64,000 nucleotides of DNA from Acinetobacter sp. ASP199 (GCF_022700675.1 NZ_CP062182.1:992001-1056000), one strand, 5' to 3'. Shown: positions 20,190-28,385, numbered from the stretch's first letter. Notes: generated by a model from the letters alone, not told the origin. Numbers and translations: made by a program.

Positions 20190-20774
20190 TTACGCATAAA
20201 TTTCTAAGAAGTTTTTAAAGATTTGATGGCCATGCTGGCTCAGGATGGACTCCGGATGGAACTGCACACCTTCAACAGGCAATGTCTTATGTTTCACGCC
20301 CATGATTTCTTCCATAGTGCCATCCGCTTCATTGGTCCAGCAGGTCACTTCCAGACATTCCGGCAAAGTCGCCTGATCAATCACCAGTGAGTGATAGCGC
20401 GTTGCAGAAAATGGAGAAGGCAGGTTGCTGAAAATCCCTGTGTCACTGTGATACATGTCAGATAAACGGCCGTGCATGACACGTTTAGCGCGCACGATGT
20501 CGCCACCAAATGCCTGACCAATGCTTTGATGGCCAAGACATACGCCTAATAGCGGAATCTTGCCAGCAAAGTGCTGAATTGCAGGAATGGAAATACCGGC
20601 TTCACTCGGGGAACATGGACCAGGACCAATAACCAGATATTTTGGTTGCCATCGCTCAATATCTTCCAAAGTCACGGCATCATTACGGACTACTTTTACT
20701 TCTTGATTCAGCTCGCCAAAGTACTGGACGATGTTATAAGTAAAGGAGTCATAGTTGTCGATCATTAAAAGCAT
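20190..20774 (-). CDS. trpG: Anthranilate / aminodeoxychorismate synthase glutaminase subunit
   Basis: A 194-residue class I glutamine amidotransferase. The nucleophile elbow is [17 protein letters not shown], the His-Glu pair is [11 protein letters not shown], and the oxyanion segment is [13 protein letters not shown]. It supplies ammonia to TrpE for anthranilate. In Acinetobacter calcoaceticus the single TrpG is known to be amphibolic, serving PABA synthesis as well, and its gene leads a trpGDC cluster away from trpE, exactly as here. The start [14 protein letters not shown] at ATG 20774 is preceded by an AGG element. Confidence 0.96.
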   Translation of the reverse strand: MLLMIDNYDSFTYNIVQYFGELNQEVKVVRNDAVTLEDIERWQPKYLVIGPGPCSPSEAGISIPAIQHFAGKIPLLGVCLGHQSIGQAFGGDIVRAKRVMHGRLSDMYHSDTGIFSNLPSPFSATRYHSLVIDQATLPECLEVTCWTNEADGTMEEIMGVKHKTLPVEGVQFHPESILSQHGHQIFKNFLEIYA

Positions 20775-21333
20775 GAGCTTAACCTATTGAAATTAATGCA
20801 CTTAACTGTGCTTGAGTAATCCAGATCGTGCTTTATTGGCAGTTTCTTAGTCCCATGTAAAAGGCTGACTAAACTGTTGATTTCATTGTGTGAAAATAAA
20901 GCGACAATCATCATAGCAAATAATCTGAAACTTCTGCGCAACAATTTGCCCAATTTTTCTGCTTAGCCAAATGAATAGGGGTGATAAGGCTCAATAAGTA
21001 TGAATATATAACTAAAAATTAGTGAATAACTAAAAGTAATTTATAACTAAAAGATATTTACAAATAATTTTGATGTTTTAATTTTCAAGTGTTGCTTTAA
21101 AAAACAACAGTTGATTAACAGGTGAGAAAAAGTGAATGCCGTTCTTATCGTTTATTTGTCTAAATTGACTCAATTTGGTGAATTTTTTCTTAATATGAGT
21201 CTTTAAGAAAAACTGAATATTGACAGTAAAATACAAAAATACCCTGAAAAGCGATTAATATTTCATCGAAAGTTGATAAAAGCTACATAAGCTCATCATT
21301 ATTTACTAGAAATAACATCTATAGCAATTTTAT
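20775..21333. other. Divergent intergenic region, trpG side, with short direct repeats
   Basis: Part of the ~800-bp gap between the divergent trpG and glnA genes. It contains three direct copies of ATAACTAAAA at 21008-21017, 21026-21035 and 21043-21052, spaced 18 and 17 bp. The rest is AT-rich, with no supported coding frame. The trpG promoter must lie near 20780-20950. Confidence 0.5.
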
Positions 21334-21350
21334 CGCACTGTTAAGGTGCA
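21334..21350 (+). promoter_or_regulatory. NtrC-type binding site upstream of glnA (site 1)
   Basis: The dyad CGCAC-N7-GTGCA matches the enterobacterial NtrC consensus TGCAC-N7-GTGCA at 9 of 10 fixed positions. It lies about 165 bp upstream of the -12 element of the sigma-54 promoter. Confidence 0.7.
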
Positions 21351-21384
21351 GTGTTAAATCGAAAGAAACAAAAAACACAGAGAA

Positions 21385-21401
21385 TGCTTGAATATAGTGC
21401 A
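21385..21401 (+). promoter_or_regulatory. Weaker NtrC-type binding site upstream of glnA (site 2)
   Basis: TGCTT-N7-GTGCA is a degenerate half-matched copy of the same dyad, centred 51 bp (about five helical turns) from site 1. That spacing would put two NtrC dimers on the same face of the helix. A TATAAT at 21419-21424 just downstream may be the -10 of an additional sigma-70 promoter, but no good -35 accompanies it. Confidence 0.5.
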
Positions 21402-21496
21402 TTTAATTATACAGACAGTATAATAGACCCAAAGTATTTCTTTCAATCCACGTATTCTCATAAGGATTTCAAGATTTTAGCTATACTTTTAAAAGT

Positions 21497-21512
21497 TGGT
21501 ACGGTAATTGCT
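21497..21512 (+). promoter_or_regulatory. Sigma-54 (RpoN) promoter of glnA
   Basis: TGGTACGGTAATTGCT matches the sigma-54 consensus TGGCACGNNNNTTGCW at every fixed position but one (T for C), with the obligatory 12-bp GG to GC spacing. It ends about 67 bp before the glnA start codon. Confidence 0.85.
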
Positions 21513-21578
21513 TAATAACTACCAACTACTAACACGCACTTCGTAAGTGCAACAAAAAAACATCGGAGCAAATTGAGC

Positions 21579-22988
21579 ATGGCGAACAAGGTCCTTCAAC
21601 TCATCCAAGAAAGTGGCGCAAAATGGGTAGACTTCCGTTTTACAGACACTAAAGGTAAAGAGCAACACGTGACTTACCCAGCAGACACTATTGATGAAGA
21701 TACATTTGAAGACGGTAAAATGTTCGACGGTTCTTCAATCTCTGGCTGGAAAGGCATTGAAGCTTCTGACATGATTTTACGTCCAGACGCTGAAACTGGT
21801 TTTATCGACCCGTTCTTCGCTGAACCTACAGTTGTTGTAACTTGTGACGTGATTGAACCTTCAACTGGTCAAGGTTACGACCGTGACCCACGTTCGATTG
21901 CTCGCCGTGCTGAAGAATACCTGAAATCTACAGGTATTGGTGATACAGCATTCTTCGGTCCAGAACCAGAATTCTTCGTATTTGACGAAGTAAAATGGGA
22001 AATCGACATGTCTGGCGCGCGCCACACGTTGATCGCTGAAGAAGCTGCTTGGTCTACAAACAAAGACTACGAATCTGGTAACTCAGGTCACCGTCCACGT
22101 GTGAAAGGTGGTTACTTCCCAGTACCGCCAGTTGATTCTTCACATGACATGCGTGCAGATATGTGTGCAAAAATTGAAGACATCATGGGCCCAGGTCGTG
22201 TAGAAGTACATCACCACGAAGTTGCATCTTGCCAATTAGAAATTGGTGTGAGCTTCAACACGATGGTTCGTAAAGCGGACGAAGTACAACAGTTCAAATA
22301 TGCTGTTTGGAATGTCGCGCACCAATATGCAAAAACTGCAACGTTTATGCCTAAACCAATGGTTGGGGATAACGGTTCTGGTATGCACGTTCACATGTCG
22401 ATCTCTAAAGATGGCAAGAACCTGTTTGCTGGTGATGAATACGCAGGTCTTTCAGAAATGGCGTTGTACTTCATCGGTGGTATCATCAAACATGCTCGTT
22501 CATTGAATGCGTTGACTAACCCTTCTACAAACTCGTACAAGCGTTTAGTTCCACACTTCGAAGCGCCGATCATGCTTGCTTACTCAGCACGTAACCGTTC
22601 TGCATCTATCCGTATTCCATACGTATCTAGCCCGAAAGGCAAACGTATCGAAGCTCGTTTCCCAGATCCAATGATGAACCCGTACTTAGGTTTCGCTGCA
22701 TTGTTGATGGCTGGTCTTGACGGTATCCAGAACAAGATCCACCCAGGTGAAGCTGCTGACAAAAACTTGTACGATCTTCCACCGGAAGAAGAAGCTAAAA
22801 TCCCAACAGTGGCACACAGCCTTGATATGGCGCTTGAAGCACTTCAAGCGGATCATGATTACCTTCTTAAAGGTGGTGTGTTCACTAAAGAAATGCTTGA
22901 TGCCTACATCGAGCTTAAAACTGAAGAAGTTCGTCGTCTGAACACGACTACTCACCCAGTTGAATTCGACATGTACTACAGCCTGTAA
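21579..22988 (+). CDS. glnA: Glutamine synthetase, type I
   Basis: ATG 21579 gives the usual 469-residue GSI ([21 protein letters not shown]); an in-frame TTG at 21573 is closer to the GGAG but is not the family start. Landmarks are [16 protein letters not shown], the metal-binding [19 protein letters not shown] (ATP region), the Asn-Arg region [10 protein letters not shown] and the adenylylation site NLYDLPPEE near residue 397. It makes glutamine from glutamate, ammonia and ATP, and the Tyr indicates control by GlnE adenylylation. The sigma-54 promoter and NtrC-like sites upstream indicate nitrogen-limitation control. Codon use is that of a highly expressed gene. Confidence 0.98.
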   Translation: MANKVLQLIQESGAKWVDFRFTDTKGKEQHVTYPADTIDEDTFEDGKMFDGSSISGWKGIEASDMILRPDAETGFIDPFFAEPTVVVTCDVIEPSTGQGYDRDPRSIARRAEEYLKSTGIGDTAFFGPEPEFFVFDEVKWEIDMSGARHTLIAEEAAWSTNKDYESGNSGHRPRVKGGYFPVPPVDSSHDMRADMCAKIEDIMGPGRVEVHHHEVASCQLEIGVSFNTMVRKADEVQQFKYAVWNVAHQYAKTATFMPKPMVGDNGSGMHVHMSISKDGKNLFAGDEYAGLSEMALYFIGGIIKHARSLNALTNPSTNSYKRLVPHFEAPIMLAYSARNRSASIRIPYVSSPKGKRIEARFPDPMMNPYLGFAALLMAGLDGIQNKIHPGEAADKNLYDLPPEEEAKIPTVAHSLDMALEALQADHDYLLKGGVFTKEMLDAYIELKTEEVRRLNTTTHPVEFDMYYSL

Positions 22989-23011
22989 TTCTGCATAGAA
23001 TTTCACTGTAA

Positions 23012-23041
23012 AAAAGACCCGCCTTAGTGCGGGTTTTTTTG
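23012..23041 (+). terminator. Intrinsic terminator of glnA
   Basis: Stem ACCCGC/GCGGGT with a CTTAGT loop and eight Ts, about 25 bases past the stop. Confidence 0.9.
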
Positions 23042-23074
23042 TATGATGCTGTTATTGATCAAAGATAAATTATT

Positions 23075-23350
23075 ATGGCAGCACGTAAAAAACATACCGG
23101 CTTTTTTCCCTGGATTGATCCACAGGATCACAGCAAAGGCTTTAAACTGAATTTTTCTGAAGTGACTTATATTGAAGTCGGACATACACCTGAAGGCTAT
23201 AAGCAGGTTGAATTTGTTGTATTGCGCAATCCTGAGCTGGCTCTGGATTATGACTATCCGCAAAGTTTTTATATGACCACGGATGGCCTGATTCTGAAAA
23301 AACTGCCAAGTGGAAAATATGAAGTTATCGCCAAGACAGATAATGCTTGA
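23075..23350 (+). CDS. Conserved hypothetical protein preceding ubiC
   Basis: A 91-residue soluble protein beginning MAARKKHTGFFPWIDPQDHSKGF. No motif is recognised. It has a credible start and ends by overlapping the ubiC start by eight bases, so the two are translationally coupled. That makes it the first gene of a three-gene unit with ubiC and ubiA. A link to ubiquinone synthesis is guilt by association only. Confidence 0.75.
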   Translation: MAARKKHTGFFPWIDPQDHSKGFKLNFSEVTYIEVGHTPEGYKQVEFVVLRNPELALDYDYPQSFYMTTDGLILKKLPSGKYEVIAKTDNA

Positions 23351-23864
23351 TCATGAAGTTGGGAATGTTGTGAGTTTAAAATTTAAGAATCAGTATGGAC
23401 AGCAGATGCCAGCAGTACTTCGGGAATGGCTATATGCATCAGGATCACTGACCCAGCAATTAACTGATTTGGCAAATGGGCAATTTCGGGTACAACCGTT
23501 AAAAGAACATTTTCAGCGTTTAAGCTTTGAAAATGCCAGCTGGATGAAAATGCCGCATCAGCATACTTCCTGGGTACGGGAAAGCTATCTATATGGTTGT
23601 GATGAACAGCCTTGGGTAAAGGCTAAAAGTATTTTCCCGATTTTAAGTCTGCAAAAACGGGCACGAATTTTTCAGCATATTGGATCGAAGCCGATTGGCT
23701 GGCTGTTATTTCAGCGTACCAATCCGCATTGTGAGCGTCGTGTGATTCATCTTAAAGATGGGTGGACCCGCCAGAGCTGTTATACTTGGCACGGCTGTAA
23801 ATTTATCGTACAAGAAACATTTTTACCGGCTTTTCAGCAATATATAGAAAATCAACAGGCTTAA
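23343..23864 (+). CDS. ubiC: Chorismate pyruvate-lyase
   Basis: ATG 23343 gives 173 residues, the usual UbiC length, and overlaps the preceding stop (...GCTTGA). Conserved pieces are LREWLYASGSLTQQL near residue 22, the WVRESYLYG segment, and IGSKPIGWLLF with a downstream catalytic-type Glu-containing tail. It removes pyruvate from chorismate to give 4-hydroxybenzoate, the ring precursor of ubiquinone. ubiA follows after 6 bases, which supports the call. Divergence from E. coli UbiC is considerable. Confidence 0.88.
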   Translation: MLDHEVGNVVSLKFKNQYGQQMPAVLREWLYASGSLTQQLTDLANGQFRVQPLKEHFQRLSFENASWMKMPHQHTSWVRESYLYGCDEQPWVKAKSIFPILSLQKRARIFQHIGSKPIGWLLFQRTNPHCERRVIHLKDGWTRQSCYTWHGCKFIVQETFLPAFQQYIENQQA

Positions 23865-23870
23865 CTTGAT

Positions 23871-24749
23871 ATGGCAACTGCACAAGCAATTAGCTGGCGT
23901 GAACGTCTGAGCGCCTATTATTATCTTTGTCGTTTTGATAAGCCCATTGGCACAGAACTGGTTTTTTGGCCCACTATGTGGGCACTTTGGGTGGCTGCGA
24001 AGGGAATACCTGATCTGAGTATTCTGATGCTGATGATTCTTGGTGTCATCTTTATGCGTGCAGCAGGCTGTGCCATTAATGACTTTGCTGACCGTAAGGT
24101 GGATGCACATGTAGAGCGCACTAAAACCCGTCCATTAGCAACTGGCATTATCAGTGGTAAAGAAGCAGTCATGGTATTTCTGGTGCTGGTGGCTGCTAGT
24201 GCCTGCCTGTTATTTTACCTGCCAATTGAAACATTCTACTGGTCATTTGGGGCTTTATTTCTCGCTTTCATTTATCCTTTTATGAAGCGTTATACCCATT
24301 TGCCGCAAGTATTTTTGGGGGCAGCTTTCTCATGGTCCATTCCTATGGCTTATACGGCAGTAGGTCAGACGCCTGATTTAACCTGTTGGCTTTTATATTT
24401 TGGTAATCTGGCTTGGACCGTGGCTTATGATACGCAATATGCGATTACCGATCGTGAATATGATTTAAAAATTGGGGTGAAATCGACAGCCATATTATTT
24501 GGTCAACACGATATTCAGATCATCAGTGCATTGCAGGTCATTAGTCTTGTTCTGATTGGCACAGCCTTATGGATTGAAGACTTACTTATTCCATTTGGCT
24601 TGATTGGTCTGCTCGCAGTCGCAATAGATTTTGTTTACCAATGGTTAAAAACGCGAGATAAAGATCCGCAGCGCTGTTTCTGGGCTTTTCGGCATAACCG
24701 TTGGGTTGGACTGGTGATTTTCCTGGGAATCTTTGCTGCACTTCTGTAA
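23871..24749 (+). CDS. ubiA: 4-hydroxybenzoate octaprenyltransferase
   Basis: A 292-residue membrane protein with about eight to nine helices. The two Asp-rich prenyl-diphosphate/Mg motifs of the UbiA family are present: NDFADRKVDAHVERT near residue 70 and YDTQYAITDREYDLKIG near 190. RFDKPIGTELVFWPTMWALW at the N-terminus is typical. It attaches the polyprenyl tail to 4-hydroxybenzoate in the inner membrane, directly using the UbiC product from the adjacent gene. Confidence 0.97.
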   Translation: MATAQAISWRERLSAYYYLCRFDKPIGTELVFWPTMWALWVAAKGIPDLSILMLMILGVIFMRAAGCAINDFADRKVDAHVERTKTRPLATGIISGKEAVMVFLVLVAASACLLFYLPIETFYWSFGALFLAFIYPFMKRYTHLPQVFLGAAFSWSIPMAYTAVGQTPDLTCWLLYFGNLAWTVAYDTQYAITDREYDLKIGVKSTAILFGQHDIQIISALQVISLVLIGTALWIEDLLIPFGLIGLLAVAIDFVYQWLKTRDKDPQRCFWAFRHNRWVGLVIFLGIFAALL

Positions 24750-24773
24750 CTGCATGCTGTCGATTCATAACAA

Positions 24774-24800
24774 AAGCATCCTATAAGGGTGCTTTTTTTT
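24774..24800 (+). terminator. Intrinsic terminator of the ubiC-ubiA unit
   Basis: Stem AGCATCC/GGGTGCT (one G-T pair) with a TATAA loop followed by eight Ts. Confidence 0.85.
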
Positions 24801-24855
24801 ATGATTAATTCAAATCTGCTTCATGAAAATATAAACAACAATAAGGGATTAGAAT

Positions 24856-26085
24856 ATGAACAGTACAATGAAAAATGGCTTCAAAAAAACTTGCGTGGCA
24901 GTCGTATGTTCAATGACACTGTTAATAACAGCATGTAATGACGATGATGATGACGACTTTATAGGATTTAATCCAGTACAAACCTATGCAGTTGATGATG
25001 AAGTGAAGGCGTTGGTCGACCGTCATGATATTTTTAGCTATAGCATGCAGAGTGTACGAAATAAAAATATTCGTGCTACAACTTTGGTCTTTACGCCTAA
25101 AGGTACACCACCTGCAGGTGGTTGGCCAATTGTAGTTTGGGCGCATGGCACGACCGGAGCAGCAGATAAATGTGCTCCTTCACGTCTTCCATTAACTGGA
25201 GAGGAAAAAGATCTGGTTATGGAGTTGGTAGAGCGTGGTTATGCAGTCATTGCACCAGACTATGAAGGTCTGGGTAATAATAATGAACCACATCCTTACT
25301 TACATCTTGAAAGTGCAGCCAATTCTATTCTCTCTGCTATTAGTGAGGCTAAAAAATATTATGGCAATGTTCTAGCTGATGAGTGGAGTATAGTAGGGTG
25401 GTCGCAAGGTGGGCATGCAGCGCTTGCTGCTGCAGAGTTTAGTGGTGCGCTAAACAATTTTGATTATAAAGGTGCAGTGGCGATTGCTCCGGCATCTTAT
25501 CTAGCAGAAACTTTAAATTATGGATTGGGTGTTGCTGCCACTGTTTCAGCTCCTGGTACGCCGGAAGCTGTCCAGGCAGCAAAACAGATTGCTGGAACCT
25601 TATATGGTTATGCGGCAATTGTAAGCTCAGGAATTAAGGCAGAAAAACCAGCTTTCCAATATAGCCAGGCTTTCCTGGAAACTAAAGTTCCTCTTGCACA
25701 AATTGCGGAAGTTGAATGTTCACCACAAGTTGCTGAAGGATTTAGAACTGATATTCAGTCCTATATTGATAATGGTGGAACGTACGGTACTTATCAGGCT
25801 TTGCAACCTAACTTTATCCTGGATGATGATGTGAGTACCTATTTAGAGGAGAACTTGCCGGCACAAAATCCAATTCCTAAACCTGTATATGTATTCCAGG
25901 GTGAACTAGATACGACCGTGCCAGCTCATATAACTGCAACATTATTGTTTCCAAAACTTTTAGAAGTTGCAGAAGAAATAGATGAGGATGATTTATTTCT
26001 TGATCCAGATGCTAATCATCAAACGATAATGACACAGAATATTTCTGCTATTGTGGACAAAGTAGAGGAGTTTATGAATCAATAA
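24856..26085 (+). CDS. Lipoprotein alpha/beta hydrolase (secretory lipase-like)
   Basis: A 409-residue protein with a type II signal peptide ending at the lipobox LITAC, followed by a run of six Asp. The alpha/beta-hydrolase landmarks are VWAHGTTG (oxyanion region), the nucleophile elbow GWSQGGHAA near residue 179, the acid region PVYVFQGELDTTVP, and the His in DPDANHQTI. It is probably an esterase or lipase on the periplasmic or outer surface. Asp at the second and third positions after the lipid-modified Cys (CNDDD) could favour inner-membrane retention by the E. coli rule, though that rule is not established here. The substrate is unknown. Confidence 0.85.
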   Translation: MNSTMKNGFKKTCVAVVCSMTLLITACNDDDDDDFIGFNPVQTYAVDDEVKALVDRHDIFSYSMQSVRNKNIRATTLVFTPKGTPPAGGWPIVVWAHGTTGAADKCAPSRLPLTGEEKDLVMELVERGYAVIAPDYEGLGNNNEPHPYLHLESAANSILSAISEAKKYYGNVLADEWSIVGWSQGGHAALAAAEFSGALNNFDYKGAVAIAPASYLAETLNYGLGVAATVSAPGTPEAVQAAKQIAGTLYGYAAIVSSGIKAEKPAFQYSQAFLETKVPLAQIAEVECSPQVAEGFRTDIQSYIDNGGTYGTYQALQPNFILDDDVSTYLEENLPAQNPIPKPVYVFQGELDTTVPAHITATLLFPKLLEVAEEIDEDDLFLDPDANHQTIMTQNISAIVDKVEEFMNQ

Positions 26086-26100
26086 AAATAAAATATTTCA

Positions 26101-26123
26101 AGGAGCTTCGGCTCCTTTTTTCT
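26101..26123 (+). terminator. Intrinsic terminator of the hydrolase gene
   Basis: Stem AGGAGC/GCTCCT closed by a TTCG tetraloop and followed by six Ts, 15 bases past the stop. Confidence 0.9.
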
Positions 26124-26204
26124 TTTGTATCGAAGTTTTGAGTAATCACTTGAATTTGCTATAGTGATGGCGAAAAATGAATGATATGAATAAATAGGTT
26201 TGTT

Positions 26205-26471
26205 ATGTCTGAGCAGCCCCAGCCACGCAGCATCAAAAAGCTATTGATCTTCGGTACGCTTGCACTTTGTATTCCTGTATTTTTAATCACGATGGCATTT
26301 CTGGCTGTAAATAGTGATGCTAAAAATCAGGAAAAGTATAAACAGCAGCAGGCTGAAATGATCGCCCGAATTGAAGCACGTGAGGCAGCCGAGAAAAAAC
26401 AGGCAGCGGAACAGCAAGCGAATGCTGAAACAGAAGTGCAGGCAGCATCAGAGGCCACCACTCAGCAATAA
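26205..26471 (+). CDS. Small single-pass membrane protein with Ala/Gln/Glu-rich tail
   Basis: An 88-residue protein: about 14 basic N-terminal residues, one hydrophobic helix (LLIFGTLALCIPVFLITMAF), then a polar, probably coiled-coil tail rich in Ala, Glu, Gln and Lys. The membrane orientation would place the tail in the periplasm. No family was recognised. It has its own start (ATG after GGTTTGTT, weak ribosome site) and converges with the DUF2726 gene. Confidence 0.65.
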   Translation: MSEQPQPRSIKKLLIFGTLALCIPVFLITMAFLAVNSDAKNQEKYKQQQAEMIARIEAREAAEKKQAAEQQANAETEVQAASEATTQQ

Positions 26472-26489
26472 TAGTTTTATGTAATTTTA

Positions 26490-26969
26490 TTATCTTAAAT
26501 CCCTTTGCAGTTGTCTGATGCTTGGTATTTCCGTGTATCGGACAACGGTATAGCCTGCTGCAATCAGCATGGCATCGCGTTCTGCATCTTCCTTTTCTTT
26601 GCCAATATGACTCGGATCATCGAGCTCTACAATAGCAATGACATTATATTCCCGGTCCATCACCACAAAGTCAGTCACCTTGCGATTGAACTTGCTCCGC
26701 ATATTCATCTGGTCATGAGTAATCAAGGCACTAAAAGCAACCTGTGCCAAAATATGATGATGGGGAAAGGCATCTTTCAGGCGAGTGAACATCCTACTTT
26801 CAAAGGCAGTAATGACACGCTTGGGATAGAATTTTTGCTGACGGGTAAACAGGTGCGGGAAGAGCAGGCAAAATAAGGCAAAACTTGCCAGACAGCCAAT
26901 CACAAAAAAAATAATCTGACTCAAATGAAACACAGCAGAACTTGAAACAAATAAAAAAACCCACTTCAT
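26490..26969 (-). CDS. DUF2726 domain protein with N-terminal membrane anchor
   Basis: ATG 26969 gives 159 residues (MKWVFLFVSSSAVFHLSQII...). The N-terminal ~45 residues form one or two hydrophobic segments. The rest is DUF2726: RVITAFESRMFTRLKDAFP, then NRKVTDFVVMDREYNVIAIVELDDPSH and AGYTVVRY. The DFVV...AIVELDD...E pattern resembles a PD-(D/E)XK nuclease-like core, as noted for this family, but the activity is unknown. The start codon and first codons lie inside the hairpin of the tRNA-Asn terminator, so transcription into the gene depends on read-through from the tRNA promoter or on a promoter within the tRNA region. Confidence 0.75.
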   Translation of the reverse strand: MKWVFLFVSSSAVFHLSQIIFFVIGCLASFALFCLLFPHLFTRQQKFYPKRVITAFESRMFTRLKDAFPHHHILAQVAFSALITHDQMNMRSKFNRKVTDFVVMDREYNVIAIVELDDPSHIGKEKEDAERDAMLIAAGYTVVRYTEIPSIRQLQRDLR

Positions 26970-26987
26970 AATGAGTGGGTTTTTCGA
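26953..26987 (-). terminator. Intrinsic terminator of the first tRNA-Asn pair, overlapping a start codon
   Basis: Stem ACCCACT/AGTGGGT on the minus strand with an 8-nt loop and flanking A and T runs, seven bases past the tRNA end. The loop contains the ATG of the DUF2726 gene, whose codons 2-6 form the descending stem and T tract. Confidence 0.8.
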
Positions 26988-26993
26988 AAATCT

Positions 26994-27069
26994 TGGCTCT
27001 CCCACCTGGGCTCGAACCAGGGACCTGCGGATTAACAGTCCGTCGCTCTACCGACTGAGCTATGGGAGA
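26994..27069 (-). tRNA. tRNA-Asn (GTT), copy 1
   Basis: A 76-nt gene including an encoded CCA. The acceptor stem is TCTCCCA/TGGGAGA, the D loop reads AGCTCAGTCGGTAGAGC, the anticodon loop is CTGTTAA with anticodon GTT, and the T arm is CCTGGTTCGAGCCCAGG. Confidence 0.98.
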
Positions 27070-27075
27070 ATAGAT

Positions 27076-27151
27076 TGGCTCTCCAACCTGGGCTCGAACC
27101 AGGGACCTGCGGATTAACAGTCCGTCGCTCTACCGACTGAGCTATTGGAGA
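27076..27151 (-). tRNA. tRNA-Asn (GTT), copy 2
   Basis: Identical to copy 1 apart from paired changes in the acceptor stem (TCTCCAA/TTGGAGA). It lies six bases upstream of copy 1 in the same transcript. Confidence 0.98.
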
Positions 27152-27162
27152 ATCTGAAAGCG

Positions 27163-27190
27163 ATTATAGAGAGATTTTGAAAGGGGTCAA
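27163..27190 (-). promoter_or_regulatory. Sigma-70 promoter of the first tRNA-Asn pair
   Basis: On the minus strand TTGACC, 16 bp, TATAAT, ending 11 bases before the mature tRNA. This is close to consensus, as expected for a stable-RNA promoter. Confidence 0.85.
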
Positions 27191-27410
27191 GGAACTTTTG
27201 TGAAAAAATCTATAAATCATGTTTGAGTGTTTTAAAAATAAGCTAAAGCTATAGGATGATCTTCAATTGGTTTTAATTTGTTTGAATTTTAAGTCTTTTT
27301 TGTAGGGAAAAAACCAGGCTTGAAAAAGTATTTATAAGATATCTAGGTTTGGTTTTATTCCTTGGGGACTTGTTAACTCAGGGCTTTAATCAAACGGAAT
27401 AAACAGACAT
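27191..27410. other. Spacer between the two tRNA-Asn units
   Basis: AT-rich sequence of about 220 bp between the promoter of one tRNA pair and the terminator of the other. I see no gene, and it does not resemble the flanks of the second unit. Confidence 0.4.
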
Positions 27411-27446
27411 AAAAAAAAGCCCACTTCGCAATGAGTGGGCTTTTTT
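27411..27446 (-). terminator. Intrinsic terminator of the second tRNA-Asn pair
   Basis: Stem GCCCACT/AGTGGGC with a TCGCAATG loop and A/T runs; a close relative of the terminator at 26953-26987. Confidence 0.85.
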
Positions 27447-27453
27447 GGAATCT

Positions 27454-27529
27454 TGGCTCTCCCACCTGGGCTCGAACCAGGGACCTGCGGATTAACAGTC
27501 CGTCGCTCTACCGACTGAGCTATGGGAGA
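27454..27529 (-). tRNA. tRNA-Asn (GTT), copy 3
   Basis: Identical over all 76 nt to copy 1, displaced by exactly 460 bp. Confidence 0.98.
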
Positions 27530-27535
27530 ATAGAT

Positions 27536-27611
27536 TGGCTCTCCAACCTGGGCTCGAACCAGGGACCTGCGGATTAACAGTCCGTCGCTCTACCGACTGA
27601 GCTATTGGAGA
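27536..27611 (-). tRNA. tRNA-Asn (GTT), copy 4
   Basis: Identical to copy 2, including its acceptor-stem variant, displaced by 460 bp. The 6-nt spacer to copy 3 is also conserved. Confidence 0.98.
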
Positions 27612-27622
27612 ATCTGATGCGC

Positions 27623-27651
27623 ATTTTAGGCAGGAAACGAAAGGTCGTCAA
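27623..27651 (-). promoter_or_regulatory. Sigma-70 promoter of the second tRNA-Asn pair
   Basis: On the minus strand TTGACG, 17 bp, TAAAAT, followed by GC-rich bases (GCGC), which would suit stringent control. The sequence differs from the promoter of the other pair. Confidence 0.8.
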
Positions 27652-27711
27652 TCAATTAATTGAAAGAAATGAAACGTTTGCTTTATAAATATGCATTTGT
27701 TGGTTAAAAAT

Positions 27712-27743
27712 AAAAAAATCACCCATGAAGGGTGATTTTTTAG
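27712..27743 (-). terminator. Intrinsic terminator of sodB
   Basis: Stem ATCACCC/GGGTGAT with a short loop, T run on the minus strand, just after the sodB stop. Confidence 0.85.
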
Positions 27744-27758
27744 GCTGGAAATAAAAAA

Positions 27759-28385
27759 TTATTTCTCAACACCAGCAGCTTGACCTGCATATTTCGCGTT
27801 TGCGTAGTCCCAGTTCACCAGGCTTTCTAAGAAAGTAGAGATGTATTTAGGACGAGCATTGCGGAAGTCGATGTAGTAAGCGTGTTCCCAAACGTCAATT
27901 GTCAACACAGCAATTTTACCGTGTGCCATAGGCGTGTCAGCATTAGACGTTTTAAGGATTGAAAGGTTGCCGTTTACTTCATCAGCAACTAACCAAGCCC
28001 AACCTGAACCGAATTGAGTTGCAGCAGCAGTTGCAAATTCTTCAGCGAATTTTTCGTAAGAACCGAAAGCTTCATCAATTTTCGCAGCTAAAGCACCAGT
28101 CGCAGCACCACCACCATTTTTAGCCATACAGTTCCAGTAGAACGTGTGGTTCCAAACTTGTGCAGCATTGTTGAAGATACCTGCTTTAGAAGCATCACCA
28201 GCAGTTGCTTTAATGATTTCTTCTAAAGTTTTACCTTCAAGGTCAGTACCTTTGATTAAGTTGTTTAAGTTAACCACGTAAGTATTGTGGTGTTTGTCGT
28301 GGTGGAATTCTAAAGTTTCTTTGCTGATGTGTGGAGCAAGATCTTCGTAACCGTATGGTAGAGCCGGTAAAGTAATGGTTGTCAT
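27759..28385 (-). CDS. sodB: Iron superoxide dismutase
   Basis: ATG 28385, with AGGAA nine bases ahead, gives 208 residues (MTTITLPALPYGYEDL); an upstream extension to 28421 is not supported. Landmarks are LEFHHDKHHNTYVVNLNN near residue 20, the ligand His in WNHTFYWNCM, GSGWAWLV, and the DVWEHAYYIDFRNARPKY ligand block. The combination of AQVWNHTFYW and the Gln in ATQFGSG points to the iron type. It removes superoxide in the cytoplasm. Confidence 0.96.
   Translation of the reverse strand: MTTITLPALPYGYEDLAPHISKETLEFHHDKHHNTYVVNLNNLIKGTDLEGKTLEEIIKATAGDASKAGIFNNAAQVWNHTFYWNCMAKNGGGAATGALAAKIDEAFGSYEKFAEEFATAAATQFGSGWAWLVADEVNGNLSILKTSNADTPMAHGKIAVLTIDVWEHAYYIDFRNARPKYISTFLESLVNWDYANAKYAGQAAGVEK

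Noticed and set aside
20765..20953. A 62-residue minus-strand frame upstream of trpG
   Set aside because: It overlaps the trpG start, has no ribosome site and no plausible protein character; considered as a trp leader peptide, but it has no Trp-codon run.
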